This document shows positions 1 through 5,370 of a DNA stretch of 11,435 nucleotides, piece after piece; the stretch's first letter is position 1, and every line of letters starts with the position of its first letter. This stretch comes from DASQFD01 sp035633255 (GTDB lineage Bacteria; Actinomycetota; Actinomycetes; Actinomycetales; Dermatophilaceae): the NCBI GenBank assembly GCA_035633255.1, contig DASQFD010000050.1, forward strand, positions 1-11,435. Direction: 5' to 3'. The translations under genes were made by a program, and so were the position numbers. The notes beneath the pieces were generated by a model. That model searched no databases, was not told the origin of the DNA, and saw only the letters and a program-made list of their open reading frames with translations.

Positions 1-267
1 TTTGTCAGGGCCGCTTGCCACCCACCCCGGCACCTCCCGGGGCAGGCTGCCCTCAGCTTCGCAGTCCTGCTGCGACAGAACCACGGTGCAGGTCTCTCAC
101 CTCCACTCGATCAACAAGCGCCTCACGGCGCACCGGCGATAGGACGCACCTCTTCCGGCGTTACGGACGCGCGTCGACGGCTGGTCGCCAACAGGCGAGA
201 TGCTGCCGTCCGTCGAATGCGCTCGTGGGTACCCGCCACGCTGGGACCAAGCCCAGGGCAGCGGGCC
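1..267. other. Non-coding left edge, no gene recognised
   Basis: This stretch lies downstream of the metallo-hydrolase gene. Neither strand gives a reading frame with a recognisable domain or with the codon pattern of the neighbouring genes. Short inverted repeats occur, for example CTGGG/CCCAG near 241-255 and TCGCC/GGCGA near 187-200. Neither is followed by a T-run in the direction of transcription, so I do not call a terminator. Confidence 0.5.
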
Positions 268-933
268 CTATCGGATGGGGAACTTGTCGGCTGCGGGACG
301 GACGACGGGCCCGTGTCCAGCACAGATGATCCTTGCACCAAGCGCTTGCTGGGTCTTCACGGACTCCATGGCCTCTTGTTCGCCCCATGTTCGCGTAGTG
401 GGTGATCGGCGCAACCGGCCATCACGGCCTGCCTCCATGGAGTCGCCACAGAACAGCACCCTGGACGCTGGCGCGTATAGCGATATGTGACCGGGCGTAT
501 GTCCTGGAGTCGCCACCACCCGCAATCCGCCAGCGATCGGCAGCTCCTCCCCGTCATCCAGGAGTTGGTCGACGCGTGCCGGCTTCTGCTTGAAGACCGA
601 GAGGAAGACCTTCAACACCAACGCTGCCCATCGTGAGTTCAGCGGGCGTGAGGCCCGCCCATCGGTGATGGCCTGCGCCTCTAGCCGGTGGGCGAAGACC
701 CGTGCGCCAGAGGCCGTCACGAGGTCGGCCAGCGCACTCACATGATCCGGGTCGGAGTGAGTGATGATGATGCGATTGAGATCGGTCAATGGTCTGCCCA
801 GACCCTTCAGGTACTTCACGACGTTCGCCTTCGACATGCCCGCATCAATCAAGGTGATGCCGTCGGGCTCAAGGATCACGTAGCAGTTGACCATCTTGCT
901 AGGAATGAGATGAATGCCGGAAACAATCTCCAC
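268..933 (-). CDS. Metallo-beta-lactamase (MBL) fold hydrolase
   Basis: This is a complete 221-residue protein of the MBL-fold superfamily, a dinuclear-metal hydrolase of unknown substrate. The metal-site motif reads T-H-S-D-P-D-H (His59, Asp61, Asp63, His64), the known H-x-D-x-D-H variant of the usual HxHxDH. Further ligands appear as His145 in TPGHTPGH, Asp164 in FCGDS and His207 in AGHGP, so the active site looks intact. There is no signal peptide or membrane segment, so it is probably cytoplasmic. I chose the GTG at 933 because GAGGAGA lies about five bases upstream and translation then opens with VEIVSGIH, typical for the family. An ATG at 972 is in frame but has no ribosome-binding site. 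Third codon positions often carry A or T (ATT, GTT, CAT, AGA, AAT), unlike the genes right of 3.1 kb, which suggests recent acquisition. The decayed IS3 element lies 127 bp upstream. A glyoxalase II-like role is possible but unproven. Confidence 0.85.
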   Translation of the reverse strand: MEIVSGIHLIPSKMVNCYVILEPDGITLIDAGMSKANVVKYLKGLGRPLTDLNRIIITHSDPDHVSALADLVTASGARVFAHRLEAQAITDGRASRPLNSRWAALVLKVFLSVFKQKPARVDQLLDDGEELPIAGGLRVVATPGHTPGHISLYAPASRVLFCGDSMEAGRDGRLRRSPTTRTWGEQEAMESVKTQQALGARIICAGHGPVVRPAADKFPIR

Positions 934-935
934 GA

Positions 936-945
936 GACTCTCCTC
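936..945 (-). promoter_or_regulatory. Ribosome-binding site deciding the MBL gene start
   Basis: On the minus strand the sequence TGAGGAGAGTCTC directly precedes the GTG at 933. GAGGAGA is a strong match to the anti-16S consensus at ideal spacing. It supports the GTG over the in-frame ATG at 972. Confidence 0.75.
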
Positions 946-1056
946 AACGCCACTGTGCCGGCGGCCCGTCATAGGACGGTCCCGCTAAGACCATCCTCCA
1001 GCGGCTGCCCACCGATGGATCAGCCGTGTGCCTGCCGTCACGCGCGGCGGAATGGA

Positions 1057-1060
1057 CACG
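1057..1060. repeat. Target-site duplication CACG (left copy)
   Basis: The CACG adjoining the left inverted repeat is repeated at 2193-2196, adjoining the right one. A length of 4 bp fits IS3-family insertion. A 4-bp match could occur by chance, but both copies abut the repeat ends exactly. Confidence 0.6.
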
Positions 1061-1086
1061 TGGAGCTGACCCGGTCCCGTGGACAC
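1061..1086 (+). repeat. Left terminal inverted repeat of the IS3 element
   Basis: It begins TGGAGCTGACCCGG and ends CGTGGACAC. It matches the reverse complement of 2167-2192 at 24 of 26 positions. It lies just beyond the 3' end of orfB and starts with the TG terminus usual for IS3 elements. Confidence 0.85.
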
Positions 1087-1099
1087 GGGTTGGTGGGGC

Positions 1100-1842
1100 T
1101 CATGCTGCCAGTTCGGGGTCGGTCAGGCAGTGGCGCTGCTCGTAGGTGACGTGTGGGATGCTGCCGATGGAGGTGTGCCGGCGGCGCCGGTTGTAGAAGA
1201 CCTCGAGGTAGTCGAAGATCGCGAGCTTGGCCTCGCTGTGGGTGGTGAACCGGCGGTGCGGCTGGGCCCAGAACAGCTCGGGTCTCCAAGGTGGCGAAGA
1301 AGGACTCGGCCAGGGTGTCGCAGACCAGCTGGGTCTTGCGGTGGGTGTCCATCGACCAGCCGACGACCCGCCGGCTGAACACGTCCAGGACGACGGCCAG
1401 GTACAGCCAGCCCTGGACCGTCGGCACGTAGGTCACGTCGGCGACCCATTTGCGGTTCGGGGCCTCGGCGGTGAAGTCGCGTTCGAGCAGGTCCGGCGCC
1501 GGTGCGGCGGCGGGATCCTGCTTCGTGGCGTGCCGCCAGGAGCGGCGGTGCACTCCGTGCCAGCCGCGTTCGCGCGGTTTGCGGCCGATCCGCAGCCCGG
1601 CGTCGCGCAGGTCGTCGTGGATCCGCGGCGTGCCGTAGTGGGCAGGTTCAGGGGGTCGATGCAACACCAGCCTGTGACAGGGACGATAGCTGTTCGGCGA
1701 GGACCTCGTCGGCCACACTCCGCGCCGACCGGGGCCGGCCGCGCCAGGCGTAGTAGCCGGATCGGGAGACCTTCAGCATGGAGCACAGTAGGTTCACCGG
1801 GTAGTGCGCCTTCTCCCGGTCGACGAAGGCGAACCTGGTCAC
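1100..1842 (-). pseudogene. IS3-family transposase OrfB (DDE integrase), broken
   Basis: OrfB is the catalytic transposase subunit. A GTG start at 1842 overlaps the old OrfA stop (GTGA) and reads VTRFAFVDREKAHYPVNLLC, then MLKVSRSGYYAWRGRP, the typical OrfB N-terminus. The frame is lost near 1680-1700, where the expected link to YGTPRIHDDLRDAG is scrambled. A second frame then gives HGVHRRSW, APNRKWVADVTYV with the first catalytic Asp near 1438, and FSRRVVGWSMDTHRKTQLV. At about 1310-1320 the sequence jumps from LVCD to TLAESFFATLE. The stretch that normally carries HSDRGxQY, with the second catalytic Asp, is missing (about 50-55 residues). A one-base insertion near 1285 shifts the frame again. 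A third frame continues LFWAQPHRRFTTHSEAK, then FDYLEVFYNRRRRHTSIGS, and ends PELAA at the TGA at 1100. It cannot encode an active enzyme. Confidence 0.85.
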
Positions 1843-2136
1843 TTCGTCGACTCCGTCACGAAGAAGCCGCCGCCTTTTCAGGATCTCCTTCTCCATGCGT
1901 AGCTGGGCGTTCTCCCGGCGCAGCCGGACCAGCTCGGCCGCTCGGTCTCGTTGACCTGGTCCGCGGGCTGCTCGCCACGGCGGCGACGGTCCGCGGCGAC
2001 CCAGTTCCCCAGCGTCCCGTCATTGACCCCCAGGTCGCGGGCGACCTGGGCGATCGGCTTGCCGCTCTCGCGGACCATCGCACCGCGGAGTGGCGGAACT
2101 CTTCGGTGTACTTCGAGGGACGACCCCCTCGGGCAC
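1839..2136 (-). pseudogene. IS3-family OrfA (helix-turn-helix subunit), broken
   Basis: OrfA is the DNA-binding subunit of IS3 transposases, and the 298-bp span fits its usual length of about 100 codons. Pieces in different frames reassemble it: SKYTEEFRHSAVR, then ESGKPIAQVARDLGVNDGTL and GNWVAADRRRR (helix-turn-helix), then ELVRLRRENAQLRMEKEIL (leucine-zipper-like tail). Single-base losses are inferred near 2062, where one A is missing before MVRES, near 1940, where one G is missing after NETER, and around 1870, where the A-run reads AAAAG and one C is missing. The start is uncertain. A GTG at 2134-2136 follows GGGAAGGA but is itself out of frame with the body. The original TGA stop at 1839-1841 overlaps the OrfB start. 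Frame reconstruction relies on family knowledge. Confidence 0.8.
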
Positions 2137-2166
2137 TCCTTCCCGAGGCCGATGCCTCGGATCAGA

Positions 2167-2192
2167 GTGTCCACGAGAGCGGGTCAGCTCCA
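2167..2192 (-). repeat. Right terminal inverted repeat of the IS3 element
   Basis: On the minus strand it reads TGGAGCTGACCCGC and ends CGTGGACAC. It forms the upstream (orfA) end of the element and is followed outside by the target-duplication base set CACG. Confidence 0.85.
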
Positions 2193-2196
2193 CACG
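2193..2196. repeat. Target-site duplication CACG (right copy)
   Basis: This is the partner of the copy at 1057-1060. It directly abuts the outer end of the right inverted repeat. Confidence 0.6.
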
Positions 2197-2249
2197 GGCC
2201 AATCGCACATGGCGCTGCATACTGGGCGGTAGGACGTACGCCGGGGCGC

Positions 2250-2258
2250 ATATTAGCA
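2250..2258 (-). promoter_or_regulatory. Possible extended -10 promoter element
   Basis: On the minus strand the sequence is TGCTAATAT, a full match to the TGn extended -10 arrangement with a TAATAT hexamer, in an otherwise GC-rich setting. No TTGACA-like -35 is present at the usual spacing. It points left toward the IS (58 bp away) and, beyond it, the MBL gene. It lies 10 bp downstream of the tandem repeats at 2269-2306. Activity is not shown. Confidence 0.3.
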
Positions 2259-2268
2259 GCCTGCTGCA

Positions 2269-2306
2269 ACGCCAGACTCTCGACACGAGCGGACGCCCGA
2301 CTCTCG
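2269..2306. repeat. Tandem 14-bp direct repeat (two copies, 24-bp period)
   Basis: ACGCCAGACTCTCG at 2269-2282 and ACGCCCGACTCTCG at 2293-2306 differ at one position and sit 24 bp apart start to start, slightly over two helical turns. They lie just upstream of a minus-strand extended -10-like site, where a regulator could bind. No adjacent regulator gene is recognisable, so the operator role is inference. Confidence 0.4.
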
Positions 2307-2616
2307 GCAGGGTCGGGCTGGCGGCTTCGGCAGTCGGGTCGGGAGCACCCGATCCGGCGAAGCGCCCTCACCGCCGAGGTCGGCACTCACACCAGCAACC
2401 CCACTGCTCCATCGAGCACCCATGGGCGCCGGCCATCTGCTGCCGGGCGGCGGCGCGTCTCCGGGCGGAAAGCCCGGTGGGCACCGACCCAAGGGCGCAC
2501 GCGCCGGGAGCCGTCGCGGCATACGTCATGAGGATCCGCCGTCCGGCGAGCGAACGCGGTGCGCGTGCCTCCGCCGTGGCCTCGCGTGACCGATCGCTTC
2601 CCGCCCTGGCCCGCTG
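2307..2616. other. Intergenic stretch, nothing recognised
   Basis: These 310 bp lie between the tandem repeat and the hydrolase remnant. Open frames exist on both strands, as expected at this GC content, but none gives a recognisable domain or a ribosome-binding site. On the minus strand, 2430-2530 shows some coding-like third-position bias, so it may derive from a lost gene; I cannot name it. Confidence 0.4.
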
Positions 2617-3010
2617 TCACGCGCGCGGTGGCACCGGCGGCGGGACGACACTGGCGGCGGCGCCGACGAGCAGCGCCGGCACGAGGTCGACACTGCGCTT
2701 GAGCACCCAAGGGACGCCGTTGCGCACCAACCATCCCACCTCGGCGACCCGGCTCGGAGGTGCCGACACCACGGGGCCACGGGGCGCGCCGTGCCGTAAC
2801 CGCGGAGAGCGAGCGCCCGAAGGGCGGCGGCGGCCGCCCACCGATGGCTACCGGGGCCCGGATGCATGCGGTCGACGTGCCATGGCAGCACTGCCGGGTC
2901 GCCGCGACCAGGGAGCGTCACGCAGACGCCGCCAGCGTCCTCGGCGGCGCGCGCAACCGCACCTCCTACGAGGGCGCGGGAGGAAGGACCCAGAGACGAG
3001 CGTGACCTTC
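2617..3010 (-). pseudogene. SGNH/GDSL-type hydrolase, C-terminal remnant
   Basis: Two minus-strand frames together resemble the C-terminal half of actinobacterial SGNH (GDSL-type) lipase/esterases. The first, about 3000-2780, reads ALVGGAVARAAEDAGG, then PWHVDRMHPGPGSHRWAAAA. This matches the D-x-x-H block V that holds the catalytic Asp and His, followed by G-H-R. The second, about 2775-2617, reads PPSRVAEVGWLVRNGVPWVL, then KRSVDLVPALL, a tail seen in such hydrolases, and ends at a TGA. The two frames are separated by a frameshift in the linker near 2770-2790. The N-terminal half with the GDS nucleophile block is missing, because the frame closes upstream near 3005 and only 112 bp remain before the DUF3180 stop. 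Third positions are strongly GC-biased in each frame, supporting past coding use. Identification is from memory of the family. Confidence 0.5.
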
Positions 3011-3122
3011 ACGTTCCCCCATGGAACCCGCTCCACCCGGACGGGATGCCCACCTCAGGGTGCAGGTCGTCCGAACGCGGCGTGAACAGTCTCCCCGGCG
3101 CCGGTGCCCGAGCGGCCCCGCG

Positions 3123-3587
3123 TCAGCGCTCCTCGGGATCGTCCGGCGGCTGCACGCGGCACCAGCGCTGCGCGACCAGCCCCGCGCCGCACAGCGTCGC
3201 CGACAGCACCGTGAGCAGCAGCAGGCGCCACGCCCGCCCCTGGTTGGCCAACAGCTCGAGGTCGGGCGCCACCGCGGCGAGCTGGCCGCCGTACCACCCG
3301 GCCGCGGCCGCCCCGGTGAGCGCGGCGGCCTGCGCCAGTGCCACGGTCCGTGCAGCGCGCACCGGGTCCAGCAGGTGCCTGGCCCGGCCATGCAGGTAGC
3401 GCCGGACCGGCCAGGCCAGCGCCAGCACGAGCACGGCGATCAGGACGAGCAGCCCGGCGGCGAGGAGAGACGGCTCGGGCACGAGCCGGCCGCTGCGGGC
3501 CCACACCGCCCAGAGCACCCCGGAGGCGACCCCGACGACCAGCGCGACGACCATGGCCGCGCGGACCGTGATCCCCGAGCGGGCCAT
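3123..3587 (-). CDS. DUF3180 family membrane protein
   Basis: The 154-residue protein has four predicted membrane segments, at about residues 9-29, 39-60, 82-106 and 120-142. Short charged loops and an acidic C-terminus (DDPEER) complete it. This size and topology, and its position as the last gene after folK, match the actinobacterial DUF3180 family, whose function is unknown. The ATG at 3587 shares its A with the TGA of folBK (TGATG), so translation is probably coupled to it. No clear Rho-independent terminator follows, although a GC-rich palindrome (CCGGCGCCGG) lies shortly downstream near 3096. I assign no enzymatic activity. Confidence 0.85.
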   Translation of the reverse strand: MARSGITVRAAMVVALVVGVASGVLWAVWARSGRLVPEPSLLAAGLLVLIAVLVLALAWPVRRYLHGRARHLLDPVRAARTVALAQAAALTGAAAAGWYGGQLAAVAPDLELLANQGRAWRLLLLTVLSATLCGAGLVAQRWCRVQPPDDPEER

Positions 3588-4477
3588 CAGCCCTCCCTCA
3601 GGTGGAGCGGCCGGACGCCGCTGGTGTCGGTGTCGGCGAGGAGGTCGGCGACGGCCCGGACCTCGAGCCCCACGCGGAGCAGGGCGCCGGGGTCGGCCGC
3701 CGCCCACGGGACGAGGACGAACGCCCGCTCGTGCGCCCGGGGGTGGGGCAGCAGCAGGTCGGCGTCGTCGCTGCCCACCTCGTCGGCCGCCCCAGGGCTG
3801 CCGTGCTGGAGCAGGTCCAGATCCAGCGTGCGCGCGCCCCAGCGCACCCCCCGGGTCCGCCCGAAGTCCGCCTCCACCTCGTGCAGGACCCGCAGCAGGT
3901 GCGCCGCCCCGGTCCGCGTGCGCCCCAACAGCACCCCGTTGACGTATGCCGGCTGGTCCGGCGGGCCGACCGGGTCGGTCTCGAACCACGGCGAGAGGAC
4001 GACGTCGGTGAGGTCGGCGAGCGCCACCACACGGTGCGCCGCCGCCTCCAGCGTCCGGACCGGGTGGCCGAGGTTGGCGCCGAGCCCGATCGCCACCCGC
4101 GACGGCCGGCCCCGCCGGTGCACGCGCACGATGACGTCCTCGAACGGCACGCCCACGGGCGCCTGCGGCTTGTGCACGGTGACGGTGACGGCCTCGATGA
4201 GCGGTCGGGCCAGGGCGTCCTGGGCGACCAGCTCCGCGAGCGTCTCGACGAGGTCGACCGGCTCGCCCTCGATGCGGGCGAGGACGTCGGCGGCGACCTC
4301 GGCGTAGTTCACCGTGTGCGCGAGGTCGTCGGACCTCCCGGCCCGGGCCAGGTCGACGACGAGCTCGACGTCGACGGCGAACTCCTGGCCGTCGCGCCGC
4401 TCGTGGTCGAGCACGCCGTGTAAGCCGCGCCCCCGGATGCCGGTCACGGTGATGGTGTCACCCAGCCGCTCGGTCAC
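3587..4477 (-). CDS. folK: Bifunctional dihydroneopterin aldolase / HPPK (FolB-FolK fusion)
   Basis: This single 296-residue chain fuses two consecutive enzymes of folate synthesis. Residues 6-121 are FolB, which cleaves dihydroneopterin to 6-hydroxymethyl-dihydropterin and glycolaldehyde. It shows GLHGVLDHERRDGQEF with Glu26, TVNYAEV (Tyr58) and the catalytic-type Lys103 in VTVHKPQAP. Residues 127-296 are FolK, which pyrophosphorylates that product with ATP. It shows AIGLGANLG, SPWFETDPVG with AYVNGV, and GRTRGVRWGARTLDLDLL with the Mg-binding pair Asp219/Asp221, then LPHPRAHERAFVLVPW. Only about five residues link the domains and there is no internal stop. The GTG start at 4477 overlaps the folP TGA (GTGA), and the stop overlaps the DUF3180 start. 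Metabolites flow directly to FolP, encoded just upstream. Fused FolB-FolK proteins are known in some actinobacteria. Confidence 0.93.
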   Translation of the reverse strand: MTERLGDTITVTGIRGRGLHGVLDHERRDGQEFAVDVELVVDLARAGRSDDLAHTVNYAEVAADVLARIEGEPVDLVETLAELVAQDALARPLIEAVTVTVHKPQAPVGVPFEDVIVRVHRRGRPSRVAIGLGANLGHPVRTLEAAAHRVVALADLTDVVLSPWFETDPVGPPDQPAYVNGVLLGRTRTGAAHLLRVLHEVEADFGRTRGVRWGARTLDLDLLQHGSPGAADEVGSDDADLLLPHPRAHERAFVLVPWAAADPGALLRVGLEVRAVADLLADTDTSGVRPLHLREG

Positions 4478-5370
4478 CGGGCCACCCCCGTGCCGCCTCC
4501 GAGCGCCTCGGCGACGTCGAGCGCGTCCACGGTCCCGGCCACGTCGTGCACCCGCAGCGCCCACACGCCGTGCAGCGCGGCATACAGGCTGGTGGCCGCG
4601 GTGGCCACGTCGCGCCCGGCGGGCGGCCGCTCCCGCCCCGGGGCCCGGCCGACCCGGCCCAGGAACGCCTTGCGGGAGGCCCCGAGCAGAACCGGGTGAC
4701 CGCTCTCCGTCAGGGCGTCGAGACGGCGCAGCAGCGCCCAGTTGTGCTCGGCGGTCTTCGCGAAGCCGAGCCCCGGGTCGATCACCAGCCGGTCCGGCCG
4801 GATCCCCGCCTCGGCGAGGCCGGCGACCCGGGCCGCGAGCTCGTCGCGGACCTCGCCCACGACGTCCTCGTAGGCGGCGCGGGACTGCATGTCGGCGCTG
4901 TGGCCGCGCCAGTGCATGACGACGAACGGCACGCCCGCCTCCGCGACCAGGGCGGGCATGCCCGGGTCGGCGAGGCCGCCGCTGACGTCGTTGACCATGC
5001 TCGCGCCGAGGTCGAGGGCCCGGCGGGCCACCTCCGCCCGCATGGTGTCGATGGAGACGGTCGCCCCGAGGCCGGCGAGCCCCTCCACCACGGGCAGGAC
5101 GCGCCGAAGCTCCTCCGCGACCGCCGGCCGCTGCGCACCGGGGCGCGTGGACTCCCCGCCGACGTCGAGCAGGTCGGCGCCGGCGTCCAGGAGGTCCCGC
5201 CCGTGGGCGAGGGCGGCCTCGGGCGTGAACCACTCGCCGCCGTCGCTGAAGGAGTCGGGGGTGACGTTGAGGACGCCCATGACGAGGGGCCGTCCGGACC
5301 GGCGCGGGCGGAACGGCTGGGGGAGGGTGTCCTTGGGCGCGCCGTCGGCGGTCGGCGGCACCGCACTCAC
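4474..5370 (-). CDS. folP: Dihydropteroate synthase
   Basis: This 298-residue enzyme condenses hydroxymethyl-dihydropterin pyrophosphate with p-aminobenzoate to give dihydropteroate, and is the sulfonamide target. The TIM-barrel motifs are complete: MGVLNVTPDSFSDGG near 31-45 (pyrophosphate loop), DVGGESTRPGA, SIDTMRAEVA, MVNDVSGG, VVMHWRG, VIDPGLGFAKT, GASRKAFLG (pterin-binding Lys and Ser-Arg-Lys loop) and LRVHDVAGT. The GTG start at 5370 overlaps the stop of the preceding DUF2156 gene (GTGA), and the TGA overlaps the folBK GTG. The first 28 residues are a proline-rich leader before the barrel, so a later start cannot be excluded, but the overlap favours this one. No resistance-type change can be judged by eye. 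Its neighbours supply its pterin substrate. Confidence 0.95.
   Translation of the reverse strand: MSAVPPTADGAPKDTLPQPFRPRRSGRPLVMGVLNVTPDSFSDGGEWFTPEAALAHGRDLLDAGADLLDVGGESTRPGAQRPAVAEELRRVLPVVEGLAGLGATVSIDTMRAEVARRALDLGASMVNDVSGGLADPGMPALVAEAGVPFVVMHWRGHSADMQSRAAYEDVVGEVRDELAARVAGLAEAGIRPDRLVIDPGLGFAKTAEHNWALLRRLDALTESGHPVLLGASRKAFLGRVGRAPGRERPPAGRDVATAATSLYAALHGVWALRVHDVAGTVDALDVAEALGGGTGVAR

Larger units (their letters stand above)
1061..2192 (-). mobile_element. Decayed IS3-family insertion sequence
   Basis: The element is 1132 bp long and bounded by imperfect 26-bp terminal inverted repeats matching at 24 of 26 positions, both starting TGGAGCTGACCCG. It is flanked by the 4-bp direct repeat CACG (1057-1060 and 2193-2196), consistent with the short target duplications of the IS3 family. 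It carries remnants of orfA (HTH) and orfB (DDE integrase), both on the minus strand and overlapping by GTGA. A full-length relative would be about 1.3 kb. The shortfall fits an internal deletion of roughly 160 bp in orfB. Several single-base indels break both genes, so the copy cannot move on its own, but its ends look competent for mobilisation by a related transposase. Family assignment is firm from OrfA and OrfB; I do not assign a named IS. Confidence 0.88.

Noticed and set aside
934..1000. Promoter for the MBL gene (TATGAC near 968-973)
   Set aside because: The hexamer is weak and no -35 lies at the right spacing; not enough to list as a feature.
1855..1885. Programmed -1 frameshift site in the IS3 orfA/orfB overlap
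   Set aside because: The A-run reads AAAAG and the surrounding bases carry further indels relative to the family. The genes are already broken elsewhere, so a working recoding site cannot be argued.
1227..2531. Plus-strand 434-codon frame over the IS
   Set aside because: It is antisense to the transposase remnant, has no recognisable domain, and runs through the IS end.
2090..3085. Long plus-strand open frame (331 codons) over the IS end and the hydrolase remnant
   Set aside because: The product is Arg/Pro/Gly/Ala-rich with no domain. It crosses the IS boundary and lies antisense to recognisable OrfA and SGNH fragments.
2193..3122. A tRNA gene or CRISPR array in the gene-poor stretch
   Set aside because: No T-loop motif (GGTTCGA) with a cloverleaf is seen, and no regularly spaced repeats beyond a single two-copy repeat.
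3090..3122. Rho-independent terminator after DUF3180
   Set aside because: A GC-rich palindrome is present but no T-run follows, and such palindromes are common at this GC content.
4478..5233. Extension of the folBK frame upstream to give a 548-residue protein
   Set aside because: The extra part is a shadow of folP in another frame; FolB opens at the GTG at 4477 that overlaps the folP stop.
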